A stretch of DNA of 6,599 nt from Saprospiraceae bacterium (GTDB lineage: Bacteria; Bacteroidota; Bacteroidia; Chitinophagales; Saprospiraceae), in NCBI GenBank assembly GCA_020436865.1, contig JAGQXA010000394.1:1-6599 (forward strand). The letters run 5' to 3'. Below, in pieces: positions 6,490 through 6,599 of the stretch (position 1 is the stretch's first letter; each line of letters begins with the position of its first letter). The position numbers and the translations under genes are program-made. The notes under the pieces are model-generated. The model saw only the letters and a program-made list of their open reading frames with translations. It was not told the DNA's origin and ran no database searches.

Positions 6490-6599
6490 ATGTCGCATGT
6501 TAAGGGAATGCCGGTATGGTGGTGGCTGGCGGGGGGCATCCTGCTTGCCAACCTGCTGGTGCTCAACGATCATAACAGTTTCTTCTCGCCCGTGGAAAC
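6490..6599 (+). CDS. N-terminus of an unidentified membrane protein (3' end outside window)
   Basis: The frame opens at ATG 6490 and stays open to the right edge, showing 36 residues. They begin 'MSHVKGMPVWWWLAGGILLA' and continue with 'NLLVLNDHNSFFSPVE'. One hydrophobic segment, about residues 8-25 after a short basic start, looks like a first transmembrane helix or uncleaved signal anchor. A -7 box and a small hairpin lie just upstream, which supports a real gene start; Met7 is an alternative start. The visible part is too short to name a family. A polytopic membrane enzyme such as a glycosyltransferase is one guess without specific evidence. Confidence 0.55.
   Translation, partial: MSHVKGMPVWWWLAGGILLANLLVLNDHNSFFSPVE

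Overview
The window most likely comes from a member of the Bacteroidota, probably a Saprospiria/Lewinella-type marine or aquatic bacterium. Three things point there. Two large proteins end in type IX secretion (T9SS) type A sorting domains with the 'LYPNP' signature. Upstream regions carry the phylum's -7 promoter box TAnnTTTG. Start codons lack clear Shine-Dalgarno sequences. Base composition is moderately GC-rich. The phylum call is firm; the class-level call is inference.

Layout. (1) 2-805, plus strand: the C-terminal part of a gene for an outer-membrane beta-barrel protein, entering from the left edge. Its first visible codons lie in a 9-bp-unit minisatellite (21-146) that also shows a 45-bp higher-order period. 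(2) 806-907: a short intergenic region with an exact -7 box. (3) 908-2854, plus: a 648-residue secreted pentaheme c-type cytochrome with a T9SS C-terminal sorting domain. (4) 2855-2913: a 59-bp convergent junction almost filled by GATnTGR heptamers in inverted orientation, forming a 15-bp perfect hairpin. (5) 2914-5766, minus: a 950-residue T9SS cargo protein with seven FG-GAP/VCBS calcium-binding motifs, an ASPIC/UnbV domain, Ig-like modules, an unassigned beta-rich module and a sorting domain. (6) 5767-5941: a same-strand gap holding a 12-bp perfect hairpin, probably the terminator of the next gene. (7) 5942-6289, minus: a 115-residue Alvin-type 2[4Fe-4S] ferredoxin. (8) 6290-6489: a divergent promoter region with a good -33/-7 pair for the ferredoxin and an exact -7 box on the plus strand. 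(9) 6490-6599, plus: the N-terminus of a membrane protein running off the right edge.

How the genes relate. Three of the five genes encode envelope or surface proteins (barrel, T9SS cytochrome, T9SS FG-GAP protein); the ferredoxin is cytoplasmic. The hairpins and promoters suggest mostly single-gene transcription units rather than an operon. I see no mobile element, CRISPR array, tRNA or rRNA. The points most worth a second look are the in-frame minisatellite in the barrel gene, a multiheme cytochrome routed to the cell surface by T9SS, the heptamer inverted array between the convergent genes, and the AT-richer sorting-domain segment of the cytochrome gene.
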